Of a DNA stretch of 64,000 bases, positions 49,970-61,200 are shown in pieces (the stretch's first letter is position 1; each line of letters begins with the position of its first letter). This DNA is from Dasyornis broadbenti (lineage: Eukaryota; Chordata; Aves; Passeriformes; Dasyornithidae). The position numbers were made by a program, and so were the translations under genes. The notes under the pieces were generated by a model. The model was not told the origin of the DNA and made no database searches. It saw nothing but the letters and a program-made list of their open reading frames with translations. The stretch is from assembly GCA_013397935.1 (NCBI GenBank), contig VZRN01005756.1:1-64000 (forward strand), read 5' to 3'.

Positions 49970-52379
49970 CTACAAGCAAGTATAAGCAGGTGCAGGTTAG
50001 CCACAGTTCACTTGGTGCCAACCAGTTAACACAGACAGATTAATTTCCCTGACTTCCCCATTAAAAACACTTATTTAATAAAATATTGAAAGCAGAGACA
50101 TAGGTATATTAAAATGTCATTTGCAGATGAGAGACTAACATAGGAGACAGTTGTTTCTTTCAAAAGGATATTTTTAAAAAAGTTGCATAAAGAAAACAGC
50201 TAGAAGTTTTTGGCATATAATTATTTTTAAAAATTAAATTGAATTAAATGTTTGTTGGGAACACATAGTACTAATTCAGGAACTATGCTGTATTTCCAAC
50301 ACACAAGTGCACAAGTGTGCACAAGTCTTTCCAGTTCTGGGCCTTGGAATTTTTGAGTGCTAACTGCAGATAATTCTGAAGAATGTGTATTTTCAGAATG
50401 CTTATGCAGTTACTACTGTAAAATCTTATTGCTCTGATATCCAGGAGGCCAGACTAGACTACTTTTCCTTAAAATCCTACCATATGGAATGTGATATTAT
50501 ACTATACAGCATGTTTATTTTCTCGCTTCCTATTCTTATTAATTATAGAAATTGAAATTTCTTATGCATTTTTTGTCCTCTTGTTTTCAGTAAATTGCTG
50601 TTTTTCCACTTTTCTCTATGCATAGAGGATATTTACTAAGAATGAGGCAATTTTTCATTGTCTCCTATCCCAAAGTGTCAGCAGTCCTTCTGAGGACAGA
50701 CCATGCAGAGGTTGCACCAAGTGTTTACAGCAGCAGAAGTCGGGATTTTGATCATGCACTAGAGGCTACATACTTTACTAATGTGAAGAGTAGTAATTCA
50801 TATGGTATATTTACACAAAGTGAACAGATATTTGCATGTTAATATCCTGCCAAAGGACACTTACACAATAGCTGATGTGTATACATCTCAGAGAGGCAAA
50901 AGATCTGTCTGACCTTTCTGAAAGATGAACCTTCCATCCTATCAGTAAGAACAAGAAGAAATTCTTGCCCTTTTGGGGCACATCTACACTAGTAAATTAA
51001 ACCAGGACAGCATCCACATTTGAGCACTGGAACTTATTTATGTTGTTAAGTCATGAGAACAATCCCTTCTATACCTTTGACTTAAGTCAATGAACATTAT
51101 TCCCACTCGCACATAGATTTCAGGAGTTATCATAGGCCAAGGACCATTCTTTGCATCTGGTCTGGACACCTCTCAACTGTTCTTGAGTCTATGAGAGGAT
51201 AAAATTATGAGTGACCCCAGACTGTGACAGCTGACCTCAGACTCAGGCAATTGCCGTCAACATTAAAACACATCTTGGTCAACATCAAAACTTGCCCCGA
51301 CTTCTGAATGCAAAAAGCTGCTGGAGACTGTAATTAACTTAGTCTTGAGGAATGGTTGGCTGCTCTGAAAACATGGCATGTGTAGCTGATGATGTAATTC
51401 ATTATCATTCATGACAATTCATGTTTAATTTCAAATATTGATGTGTTTAGGACAACTGCTCTGTTTCAATTCCTTTGGGTGAACAAAGTTGAAGACTCCA
51501 ACCCATTGACATGGATGAGTTTTTTTATTTGCTAAATATTTACAAATGCAGCCAAAATTTACATTGCTTAGTTTGCTTCTCTGATTGCAATGCTAATACT
51601 TGTCTATTTTTCTGCTCATGAATTTGCAAAAAATATTTATACTACTATCAATTTTTATTTTTCCCTTTGCCACTGAATAATTGTGCATGGATTTAAGACA
51701 CAAACATTTAATGGAGCAGTTAGTATTTCAACATATACCAATATCAAAACATTACTGATACAGCTTGCATCATTTGAAATAGCCACCTCACTTTAAAGCT
51801 GACATTTCAACATTTGGTTTTGGCCTCAAACGGTTTAAAAAAGTTGAATTGTTGAGGTTTCCACAGAAAAGAAAGCCCAAAAGTACTACTAAGGAAATTC
51901 TGATATGGGCAACATGTCCTATTTGAATTCATTTGACTGCATTCCATCACAGAATTGAACTTTCTGATTATCTTAATGAATTTGACTCCCAGCCATCTTT
52001 ATTTCCTATGGCTTACATGGCCTGGACAGTCTGTAGCTGCAGTTATGCATGGTGAATATGTGACTCCCATTACATGCCAAGCAGAGGAAATGCATTTGAG
52101 GAGTTTTGCATGGTGAGAGAATGGAATTTCAGGGAGAACAGTATATAGGGATGTGATATGAAACTATTCCTGCTCTAAAGCGATGCAAAACAGATAAAGG
52201 CTACTTGAAGCCAGTGTTTTAATTACTTAAAAGAAAAATATTGCTATTTATTTTAATGGCTACTTTCCAGGTATTTCAATGGATCAGTTCAGGAAATGAA
52301 ACATTCAAGCTTAAGCTGAATGAGCCAATGGTGATATTCTAATTTTGTTTTTTACAACTAGCAAATGTTAGAAAACATT

Positions 52380-52413
52380 AAAAAAAAAAAAACAAACAAA
52401 AAACCCCCCAAAC
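52380..52413. repeat. A/C low-complexity tract
   Basis: A run of A followed by CAAACAAA and a C run, inside a ZFPM2 intron. No function inferred. Confidence 0.85.
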
Positions 52414-54087
52414 AATCTAAAACTCCTTTTTTTCCCCCAGATATGGATTTTTTTTCAGAGAGCTAGAAGAAAAATGCTTAAGAGGTAGCTTATTACAAAT
52501 CTAGAGGTTCATTAAACTTGTTGCTGGACTTGCACCTAGTTCAAGACTTTAATGAAGAAACTGAATTTTACCAACTCAACAATGAAATGTGAAAACAGCT
52601 CCATATGATCAGAGGCAGAGCTGGAACCGGCGTGGAAAGTTCTGAGCAGTGAGACTTGCTATTTTAGCATCTTCCAGGAGTCACAGAGGTTACTCTGACT
52701 TGCTGATAAACCTGTATAGCAAGACCTGATGCACCATAAACTTAAGACTACTCTTAGCAATGTAGTGTGGCTTTCCAGGGCTCAGCAAAAGTCAGTGCTG
52801 ACAGCAAACATGTTTCCAGAAATGTGATGTTGTAGAAATCTGACTACTTTGCCAAAGCCCAGAGTTGGCCTCGTAGATTTACACAAGAATATGATTTCAG
52901 CTGAAACAAGCTGCATCTTTTAGGCAAGATAACCCCCTGTAGTGGCTCCCTTTCAGCTGTCGGCTATAAACACAGGTCTCCCCTAACAGTGGTAACTTCG
53001 TGGTATTTTAGGTGCTTCTGACACCTTCTCTTGGAAAGGTCCTGTATGGTTCTGTGAACAGGTATGTCAACTCACAGCTGCAGTTGACATACTGGTGGGG
53101 TAGGAATGAATCTGCTTAGCTAAAGGGCATGAGGCTGCTCCAACTAAGTGTTGGAAGAGAGGACCAAAATTGTTTACCCAGAAAATAAGCAACTAAAAAA
53201 ATAAAAAAGAAAGTGAAAGGAAAACATGGAATGAAATGTGTTACCAGGGATATTTTAACTAGTTCTGTGTTAAGAGCTTGAAGAAGTTGTGACTGTTCAA
53301 GACTCAGTATTATTAGGTGTGAGTCTGAGTGGCAGATCATGCGCTTGCATGTGCATTTGCACCTGAAATACTGTGTTTAGTAGATCACTATAACTAATTA
53401 TAATACTTAGAAACCACAGGAAGCATGAGGAAGTGCTCCAGCACTGGCTCTGAATGGACAGACTTGCAAAAGAGCTAAGAATGTGCAATAATGCTAAGTG
53501 AGGACTGCTGAGGATCATGGTAACGGCCAATATATTTGAAAAGTACTTAGAAAGAAGGATGAGGAACTAGGGCGGTATAAAGGTAAAAAAAAAGCAGTAA
53601 TAAGAAAAAGTTAAAGATACAAAAATTAATTCGAGCTGAATAGTTTCAGTTCAGGAACATTCATTCATGTCCCTCCTCTCTAAGGACAGCACTTGAATGC
53701 ATGCTGCATTTTGTCCATGATAGAGCCTATTCATGACCAGAGGATGTAAAATCATTCTTGGTTAACTACATTGAGTTACTTGATATACTACAATAAATCA
53801 GGGCTGCTATAAGGCATGATTTCTGCTGCATTTTGAAACAGTCACTGAAAGGATGTGTTTCTTTTCTTTTTCTGAGTATCATGAATTATTACGAGAAACT
53901 GCAGCAGTAAGCAAGAAGCTTACTTCAGCAGCAGAGGCTGGACTTTGAGAGCTAGCCGACCTATCTCATATACTTTTTAAACAGTTTCTAATCCTACTGC
54001 CTCTAGGAACAGATCACAGAATCTCCACACGAGGGCAGGTCAGGTACTCTGGGCGAGGCTCCCGCCAGACTCCTCTTCCTGCTCTTT

Positions 54088-54102
54088 TTATCTCTGAGAT
54101 AA
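54088..54102. promoter_or_regulatory. Perfect inverted pair of GATA motifs in ZFPM2 intron
   Basis: TTATCT and AGATAA are separated by CTG, forming a perfect 6-3-6 inverted repeat of the WGATAR consensus. It lies about 140 bp into the intron downstream of exon 54241-54447. Just upstream on the plus strand is a locally GC-richer stretch (54010-54085). Palindromic GATA sites are known high-affinity targets of two-fingered GATA proteins. Function here is inference: one 15-bp match is weak evidence alone. Confidence 0.3.
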
Positions 54103-54240
54103 TGGGGGAACAAAAGTAGGCTTCAAGCTGTGGTGTGGTTTCTGTGGTATTGAATTCACTGTTGCTATATTAGCTCTTCGTATGTGCCTTAAAGTACTGC
54201 TGATTTCAAACATCGACAGAGAATGGTATTCCTCACTTAC

Positions 54241-54447
54241 TGTTCACAATAGCTGTAGGCAAAATAGATGCCATTGCAGCTTGTTGTGGGAGCAGCTGTA
54301 TGGAGTCCAGCAGGCGAGCAGGATACATGCCTTCTGTGAGAGTCATCTGACTGGCAGCTTGCAGCCTTGAGTCAAAATCTACAACAAAGGCAACCAGCTC
54401 TTCACCCTCTGAGATGGCCTTGGTCGTGGTACACCAAAGCTGCCCTC
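54241..54447 (-). CDS. ZFPM2: ZFPM2 (FOG2) exon upstream of the first fingers, part of the PR-like domain
   Basis: This 207-nt exon encodes 68 complete residues beginning at GGQLW and ending at TAIVN. FOG1 and FOG2 have an N-terminal PR/SET-related fold, and this is its C-terminal part plus the glutamine- and alanine-containing linker that precedes finger 1. The acceptor is a pyrimidine-rich tract ending CAG at 54448-54450. The donor is GTAAGT at 54235-54240. Both ends are phase 1, matching the next exon. No finger motif is present. The next exon upstream, which should end in the residues before GGQLW, was looked for between 54448 and 64000 on the minus strand and not recognised, so it is probably outside the window. 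The exon length is a multiple of three. Confidence 0.95.
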
Positions 54448-57400
54448 CTGCAGGAAACATAAAAGCAGAAAGATTTAATTGACAATATCAGATTTCAGAA
54501 CTGAAAATATCAGTGCTGTCTTCATGCCTTTTTTTTTTTTTCTTTTAAATTTCAATGGCTTATTCAAGGTAAAGAGCCATACAGTTTTTACTTTTACTGT
54601 CTTTCTTCTAGCAATATAGGAATTTTCATGTATAAGAAAAATAATTTGGGGATAATTTTCCTAAGTATTTTCAGCATGAATATTCATTTTAATTTTTCAT
54701 TTTGTCTCCTAAAAAGCCAGCATTATGAAAATCAAGATATAGGTGAAAATAACTTATGCAGCACTTTTCTTATTATTATTTTCACTAAACTTCCTGTAAA
54801 TTTTTTCTTAACTCCAAGTTTGTTTTATTTTGAATAGCAAATCACAGCTCAATAAAACCAAACAGCTGCAAGAAAGAAATCAGATTTCCTCTTAAGGGCG
54901 TTCTTCCCCTCCCTTATGTTTGTCACCCTCTTTCTCTAAAAAATCTTCCCTTATGTAATATTCTTCGTAACATGACTGCTTTATCTCTGCTTACACTGAC
55001 TGAACTTCCTGAAAAGAAGATATGCCAAAGATCTGTTTCATAAAGGCTTATTCAAATAAAGGTTTGTTTAAAAGGAGGGGAGGGAGGGAAATGGAAGAAC
55101 TTTCATCAAACAGTAAGATACACTATAGCTCTGTGCTGCAAATGTCACGTGTAGTGCATTAAAAAGAAAATTAACTATGCAAGTACATCTACTAATGTAT
55201 TTGAATGCGATAGTGAATGCTCATTTATTTAACATGTTTAGACAGGCAAAGCACTTATATTGTGTTATCTACACTCTCAGGCCTAGATACATATCCAATA
55301 CAGTTATGCCTGAAATAATGTTGCATACTTTATATGTTATAAAGCTTTTTTTTTCCTCAGGTTTTGTATATATAGAGAAAGCTATATGTTGCATTCATTA
55401 GGCAAGCAAAAACTGTACTCGTTTTGATAAGTAATATTGCTGTGTTTATCTTTCGGCATAACTGCCTTTTCAACTGCACTTCATTTTTTTCCCTTCAACG
55501 AGATTATAGTTTTAAAACAACTTGTTGCAAAAATCTGGTAGAGGAGATAACAACAGTGTATGATATGCCACAGCTAAATGGAAGAATTAGGACATTGTTT
55601 TAGAGAAATCTTGGACAATTAATTAAACCAGTCTATTAGCTTTCAAAGATGAGCAAACAAAACAGCATCAGTGACAGTGTGTTTCAGAGGTAGAATACGC
55701 TAAGCTTCCAGACCTCAAAGTGGTGTAGAAGTTTCAAAGCAGAAAAGTGTCTTTGTATTCACCCTTCAGTAATATAGCAGTTGAAGGTGCTACAAAGTTT
55801 ACAAACAATTTACTGTGAGGACACCAAAGCATACCAAGGTTTACTAGTCTCCAAGATTACAGCATTAAATGGTGCAAATCTGAGTAATTTCCTCCGAGAA
55901 TAAGAAGATGAAAAGTGAAAATAGTGCAGTAAAGGTCTACAAATGCAGAATCATAATGCCTGAGTCGGAATTCAAAAATTTGAAGAGCACAATCTACCTT
56001 ATTGCCTGATATAACTAGTAAATACACAGAAGCCTTCCCAGCTAAACTGGTATAAAGCCTCTTCCAGAGAAAACCAGGTTAAATTCCTAAAGTGTACTTA
56101 CTTAGCCTTGTAGATGAAAATACATGGAACACACACTGTAATATGAGAACCTGAAATTGGGTGCTTTTGCTGCAAACATCACACAGTTAATTTTCTGGGA
56201 GGAACAGGGTTTCCATTATTAACATCTACTTCTATCTTATTAAATACAGAAGGCGTAATAATCAACCAACATGTTTTAGTATACTTTAATACAGAATAAG
56301 AGCTCTTTCTTTATTATTCACTGGATCTCTTAAAAATGAGTCACTGCAGAAGAACCAAACGAGACTTTCTCTATCCCAGCAAACATCTTGACATGCTGTA
56401 CCCTTGGGGAGAAAAAAGGTGATTACTGGGTCTCCAGCTGCAATCAGTCCGGATCAGCTAAAAGGCTGACTCAGGCTCCTGGTGTTGGAGCTCCTCAGGG
56501 CGTTGACTCATGTCCAGCAGCAGATTAAACTCGGACAGCTGAAGCAGCAATCCCAGCTGCCTGCTCCACCCAGCTCCTGCAAACTGTCACACCTACAGCA
56601 GGCACAGCCTGGTGGGACATGTGACAGCTTTGGAAGCACAACAGTTTCTAGTTTGGATTAATAGAGGAAACCAGAACTAGGGAAATTAAATCCATTCCTG
56701 CATATGAATACAAACCTTCAGCTCAGCAGGACTCAGATCCAAGAAGTACATTGTTATTTCATTTTCTCTCATCCCAGTCTGTAGAAAATTATGCATTTAA
56801 GTGATCGTGACATACATGTCCACGTTTTCATCAGAACATATCGTGATAAGTTAAATCCCCAGATGAACTCCCAAATGATGCATTCTTCCAGCTACTGGAA
56901 ATGCAGCTCAACACCTTTGCAGTGACAGTCACCCATGGGGACAGGACACTCAGTCCCCACTTGTCCTCTTCTATGCTTGCCTGCACAGAGTAAGGCAAGA
57001 GCTGCTATTTTGAAAGATGCAAACGACTTTCTTCTCCTTAGTGCAGTGAATGCAAACATGCTGACCTTCATGCACAGTGGGAAGACTGTGGAAGAGAAGT
57101 CTTCTTGAGCCTTCTACTGCACAGTCAAGCAAAGAGCACAAGTCATTCAAGAGTGAGAGAAACAGTATAGTCAAGTGCAGAGAATCCATCAGAGGCTTCC
57201 AAATTTAATGGGAAGTTCCAATCATGACTATCATATGAACTACTATGCTGTCTAGACGCCTCTGCCAGGGATAAGGGCTTCCTCACAGGTGGCAGCTACA
57301 AACAGGAAAAAAATTCTTCCCACAAACATTTCTACAGGCTGTGACACAACTGACATATATATAGCAGTCTCTCTGGAGCACAACAGCTTTTCATAAAGCA

Positions 57401-57988
57401 AAGGGCAGTGTTAACAATAAGTTTTCAAAAGGATAATATGGAAGCCACAGCCAAGTACCAGTGGCGATGAGGAGATAAGAAGATGTTTGCATGAAATATT
57501 TGCAAAGACATGAAGACTTCATAAAGAAATGTGAAGGACTGTTATTTATGAGAGATGAAGTTCTGATTAAGCTGGCCAAATTTTTTTTTTAACCATTACT
57601 TTTGTCAGAAATAGCTTATAGGAGTGAAATTGTTCTACCAAAGCTTTACCAGTTTCTCAGTCCTAAGATGACGCAGACATCAGAAGAAGAGAAAGGATGA
57701 ACAGCCACGGGAACACCCATCCTGTTAGCAGGGATGAGTGACTGACAGTGCCTCTGAAACAGTCATATGTTTGGTCAGAAAGCAAGAGGAGATTGGTGGG
57801 TTTGGGTCTCATCTTGTCCATAATGAGTACATTGGTCATCCATTCTGGCACAGCAGAGGGAAGACTCTCAGCCAGGCACAAGAAGTATGACACTGATTAT
57901 GTGGAAGCTTATGATTTGATTTATTGCTAATATAGTATCTAAATATTGTTAATGCAGTATAGAATGTCAATTCAGCTAGAAACATAGA

Positions 57989-58448
57989 TGTTTACAGTCG
58001 TTGGCCTTACCGAATGCAAAGCAAAAAAGCACCCGTTTCGATACTATAGGATTTGATCTCCGGATTTGATCTCCGTATGTGGCCGGATCTTAGTGCTTTT
58101 ACTCACCCATTCGAAATTGAGCGCTCCCTATCTTCGGGCTGGACGTACCCTGCAGGCAATTCCTGCCGGGGGCGGGGCAAGGAGGCCAGAAGCCCATTCA
58201 GAAGCTGCCTGCAACCTTGAAAGACCAGTTTGCCCAGCTGGCCCCGTCTCAAGCAGCATTTTATACCCTTTTGCCAGCCGATGAGTACTAAAGTCAATCA
58301 CAACCATCACAGTTCCCCCATCTCTGGCATGCATTAATTATGCGAGCAACCCAGACAGCTCCTCCTGCAATTCCCACCCGTTGTTTTTATCTTAGGACAA
58401 TTCCCACTTGATGGTCTTATCTTTGGACAAATCATATTGCCCATCACA
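57989..58448 (-). mobile_element. Solo LTR in ZFPM2 intron, same orientation as the gene
   Basis: About 460 bp that is much richer in GC and CpG than the surrounding intron. On the minus strand it begins TGTGATGGGC and ends TGTAAACA, giving TGT...ACA termini. A TATAAAA box lies at 58259-58265. A G-rich GC box (GGGGGCGGGGC, plus strand) lies at about 58167-58178 and a possible AGTAAA signal at about 58100. A 13-bp unit (GGATTTGATCTCC) is tandemly repeated at 58049-58074. No clear target duplication and no retroviral interior were seen. Identification as an LTR is by structure; the family is not named. Confidence 0.65.
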
Positions 58449-59113
58449 GACAACAGCAAGGGAAAGCCTGTGTGTAGTTGTGTAGAGGACGAATGGGAAG
58501 ACCAGACTGTATTTCATCACCATCACAACCACTTCTACTGAAAGAGGTCTTACTGGTTTTACGTAGTGTAGTAGTGTAGTGAAAGTCTTATTCTTTTACT
58601 CAGTGCAAAAAGGAAGGTTTCAGATTAGCAGAAGGCTTTGTCACATTGGAAAGCTGTTTTCTTGTAAAAAGGTAATTATCATTCTGTGAAATTGAAAATA
58701 AGCTTCTTGAGTCTATAATGTATTGTTTTATATCTGTGGTTAAATTAAACAAATTTATGTTATATATAACACATACATGTCAAGCAGAAGAAGAGAATAG
58801 AAATGTCTGTAAATACTATGTATTTATTTGAACTCTTTTTCTCATTCACATTTCAAGGAGTTAAAAGTGTTTATTTATTTAATCATCAAAAGATGGGAAA
58901 GTTAAAGAATATCATGTTGTGCAAACTAGAGCAAAAAATTACATTGCAATTGCATTGGCATGAGTTCTTTACCAAAAGACATCAAACACTGAAGCAGTTA
59001 TCTGATACCTTCAGAGCTTCCACCAAATGGAAAGGTTATTTCAGGGTTCTCTTCTTTTTCTGCATCTTTCACTGCAAATATTTCTGCTGCTTAAAAAAAC
59101 CACTAACACCCTT

Positions 59114-59150
59114 AAATAAAATAAAAAAAAACCCAAACCAAACCAAAAAC
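59114..59150. repeat. A/C low-complexity tract
   Basis: A-rich with AACC units, inside the ZFPM2 intron. No function inferred. Confidence 0.8.
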
Positions 59151-61071
59151 TTTCTATGAAAACGAAAGAGTAAGGTCCTGATGTCCCCGAAAAGCTGTGG
59201 ACTTACTGTTCTTTGTAATGTTTATGATCAAGATTCTTGTGCAAACAGATCTGGTTCCTAACAGGAAGCTTATAAATCATACTCATAATTGCTGTCAAAA
59301 CTGCAGTGGAGTGTACTGCAAGTTTCGATAATAAAGAATAGAGTCACAGTTCAAACTTGATTACATTTTGGAAATTCACGCTGCTCTTACAAGAATCAAT
59401 GGTCTTAAATATCTTCTTCTCCTGCCAAATTTTTCACTTGCACTTTTTATTATTTATGAAATCAGTGTCTGCACAATGTCATGCAGACCTCTGCTGATAA
59501 ACTCTAATTAAGATTAAGACAAGCCTTTTGGAAAGGATCCCATCATTAGCAAACACGATAAACACAAAAATACTCCCTACTTGTCAACCAGGAGCAATTC
59601 AGTAACCTAACAGTATTATCTGTTGCTAGGCTACAGGGCTGACAAAGCTTCAATTATATTGTATGGCCATACCTATAGAAAACTGTATAGGAAAATGTAT
59701 CTAATATAAAAGCATTTAACTTCATCCATGCTATCTGTAATTCACGGCTTCCTTCAATGGCAAAAAATCAGGTTAATAATTACATAGCATGCTGAAAAAA
59801 TCTTAGCGATGTGTCATGTTTGCACAATTTTTTCTAATTTATCTCTATGATTGATAGACATTTGCTTTGTAAAAATAATAAAATGCAAGCAATGGGATGC
59901 TGTAAACCAGAAGCGTAACTACGTCTGGACTCATCAAGATATAGAATCATACTTAGTATAAAAAATATATAGTAAATTGAACAAATTAAATCATACTTAG
60001 ATACAGTAATATGCTATCTTCTATATCCAGAAGAAAGAATAATATGATGACTATATGTGTGCTAATAAAAAACTTTATTTTATGTAGGACAGACACCTAA
60101 TATAGAAGAAAAGCCCTTTTTTTTTTTTTCCCCTACATTTGAAATTTTTTTAAAACAAAAGGACCTCTAACATCCTATTCAAAATAAGGAATTTGCTCTG
60201 AAAATTTAACTAAATGGCCCTTCACCCATTTTGATGCTCAGAACCCTAGAACCCTGCACCACTTTCAGGGAAAAAACAGAATCCTGTATAGTGAGACTTG
60301 TGATGGTGGGCTGCTGCCTATTTTTTCCCCCTACTTATGTTTTGCAGACCTTAAGGAATGATAATTTGGAATTTGTGGATCACAGTCTGAAAAAAAGAGT
60401 ATATATAAGGTCAGACTCACCTAACTCCACTGGTAAAAAGAGCTTCAAAATGGATGAAATCATAAAGCCCCTTGATTCATATTGTTGCTTTTAGGAAAAG
60501 TGCCTTAAGAAAGCAAGTAGCTAAAACCAGCATTTCCATTGAGTACAGGTGTTTCATGGATTAAGAAGCACAATGACATATAAACATATATTCAAAGGCA
60601 AATCCCAGTTTTCCTGTCTTTAGTATCAGTTGATTTTGCTTGCTAAACTATCTGAGTCCATTTTTTTTGACCCAGAAATGGCACACATCTTTCATAGAAG
60701 TTTAGGAAATCAATGTCAATTTTTATTAAAAGCAGTTTTCAGTGCCAGTTAATTCAGAAGTGTTACTTTTGTGTAGTAAAATTTGAGCTAACTGGATTTG
60801 ATTGCGTTGCTGCAACAACATAATAGCCCATTTCCTGTACACACATCTTTTTGCAAGAAGGGTCAAAAGACTATCAGAATTTATTTAAACAACAGACTGT
60901 TGCTCTTAGCAACTTCCAGGCACCATCAATGGAATTAAACCTTCCTCTCCCAATGAAATATTCCAACTTGAAAAAAATTGTGCTTTTTAGTAATGGTAAT
61001 GGGGGTTGGAGCTAATTTATTTTCTTCCCTCCTTTGTTGCACAGGTTAAGCATTTAGGGAAAATTTGCACA

Positions 61072-61200
61072 TCACAATAGGATGGGATCTTCATATTTGG
61101 GTTCCTCCTGCTTCTCATCCATGAGGTTGTGACGACTCAGCATATTGAATGCCATTTCAGTACGGCACAAGTTACTGGGCAGATCTCTAATTTTTGACAT
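61072..61200 (-). CDS. Possible 42-codon small ORF, unrecognised
   Basis: An ATG-to-TGA frame on the minus strand encodes 42 residues (start MSKIRDL, end EDPILL). It has a balanced, charged composition (K, E, R, D plus scattered hydrophobics) unlike the low-complexity frames around it, which is why it stands out. The -3 base before the ATG is T, a weak start context, and no splice donor is evident inside. I do not recognise the peptide. It could be a microprotein, an exon piece of an antisense or alternative transcript, a fragment of an old processed pseudogene, or chance. Listed only because the composition looks coding. Confidence 0.2.
   Translation of the reverse strand: MSKIRDLPSNLCRTEMAFNMLSRHNLMDEKQEEPKYEDPILL

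Larger units (their letters stand above)
49970..54240 (-). other. ZFPM2: ZFPM2 intron between the PR-like exon and the finger 1/2 exon
   Basis: A 4271-bp phase-1 intron with a GTAAGT donor at 54235-54240 and a TAG acceptor at 49970-49972. It contains an A/C low-complexity tract (52380-52413) and, about 140 bp from the donor, an inverted pair of GATA motifs (54088-54102). Otherwise it is AT-rich DNA in which I see no gene or repeat I can name. Confidence 0.9.

Noticed and set aside
49970..50021. Extension of the finger 1/2 exon upstream to an ATG
   Set aside because: A clear TAG acceptor at 49970-49972 separates it. The extra residues are intronic, and the phase-1 join makes the expected lysine codon.
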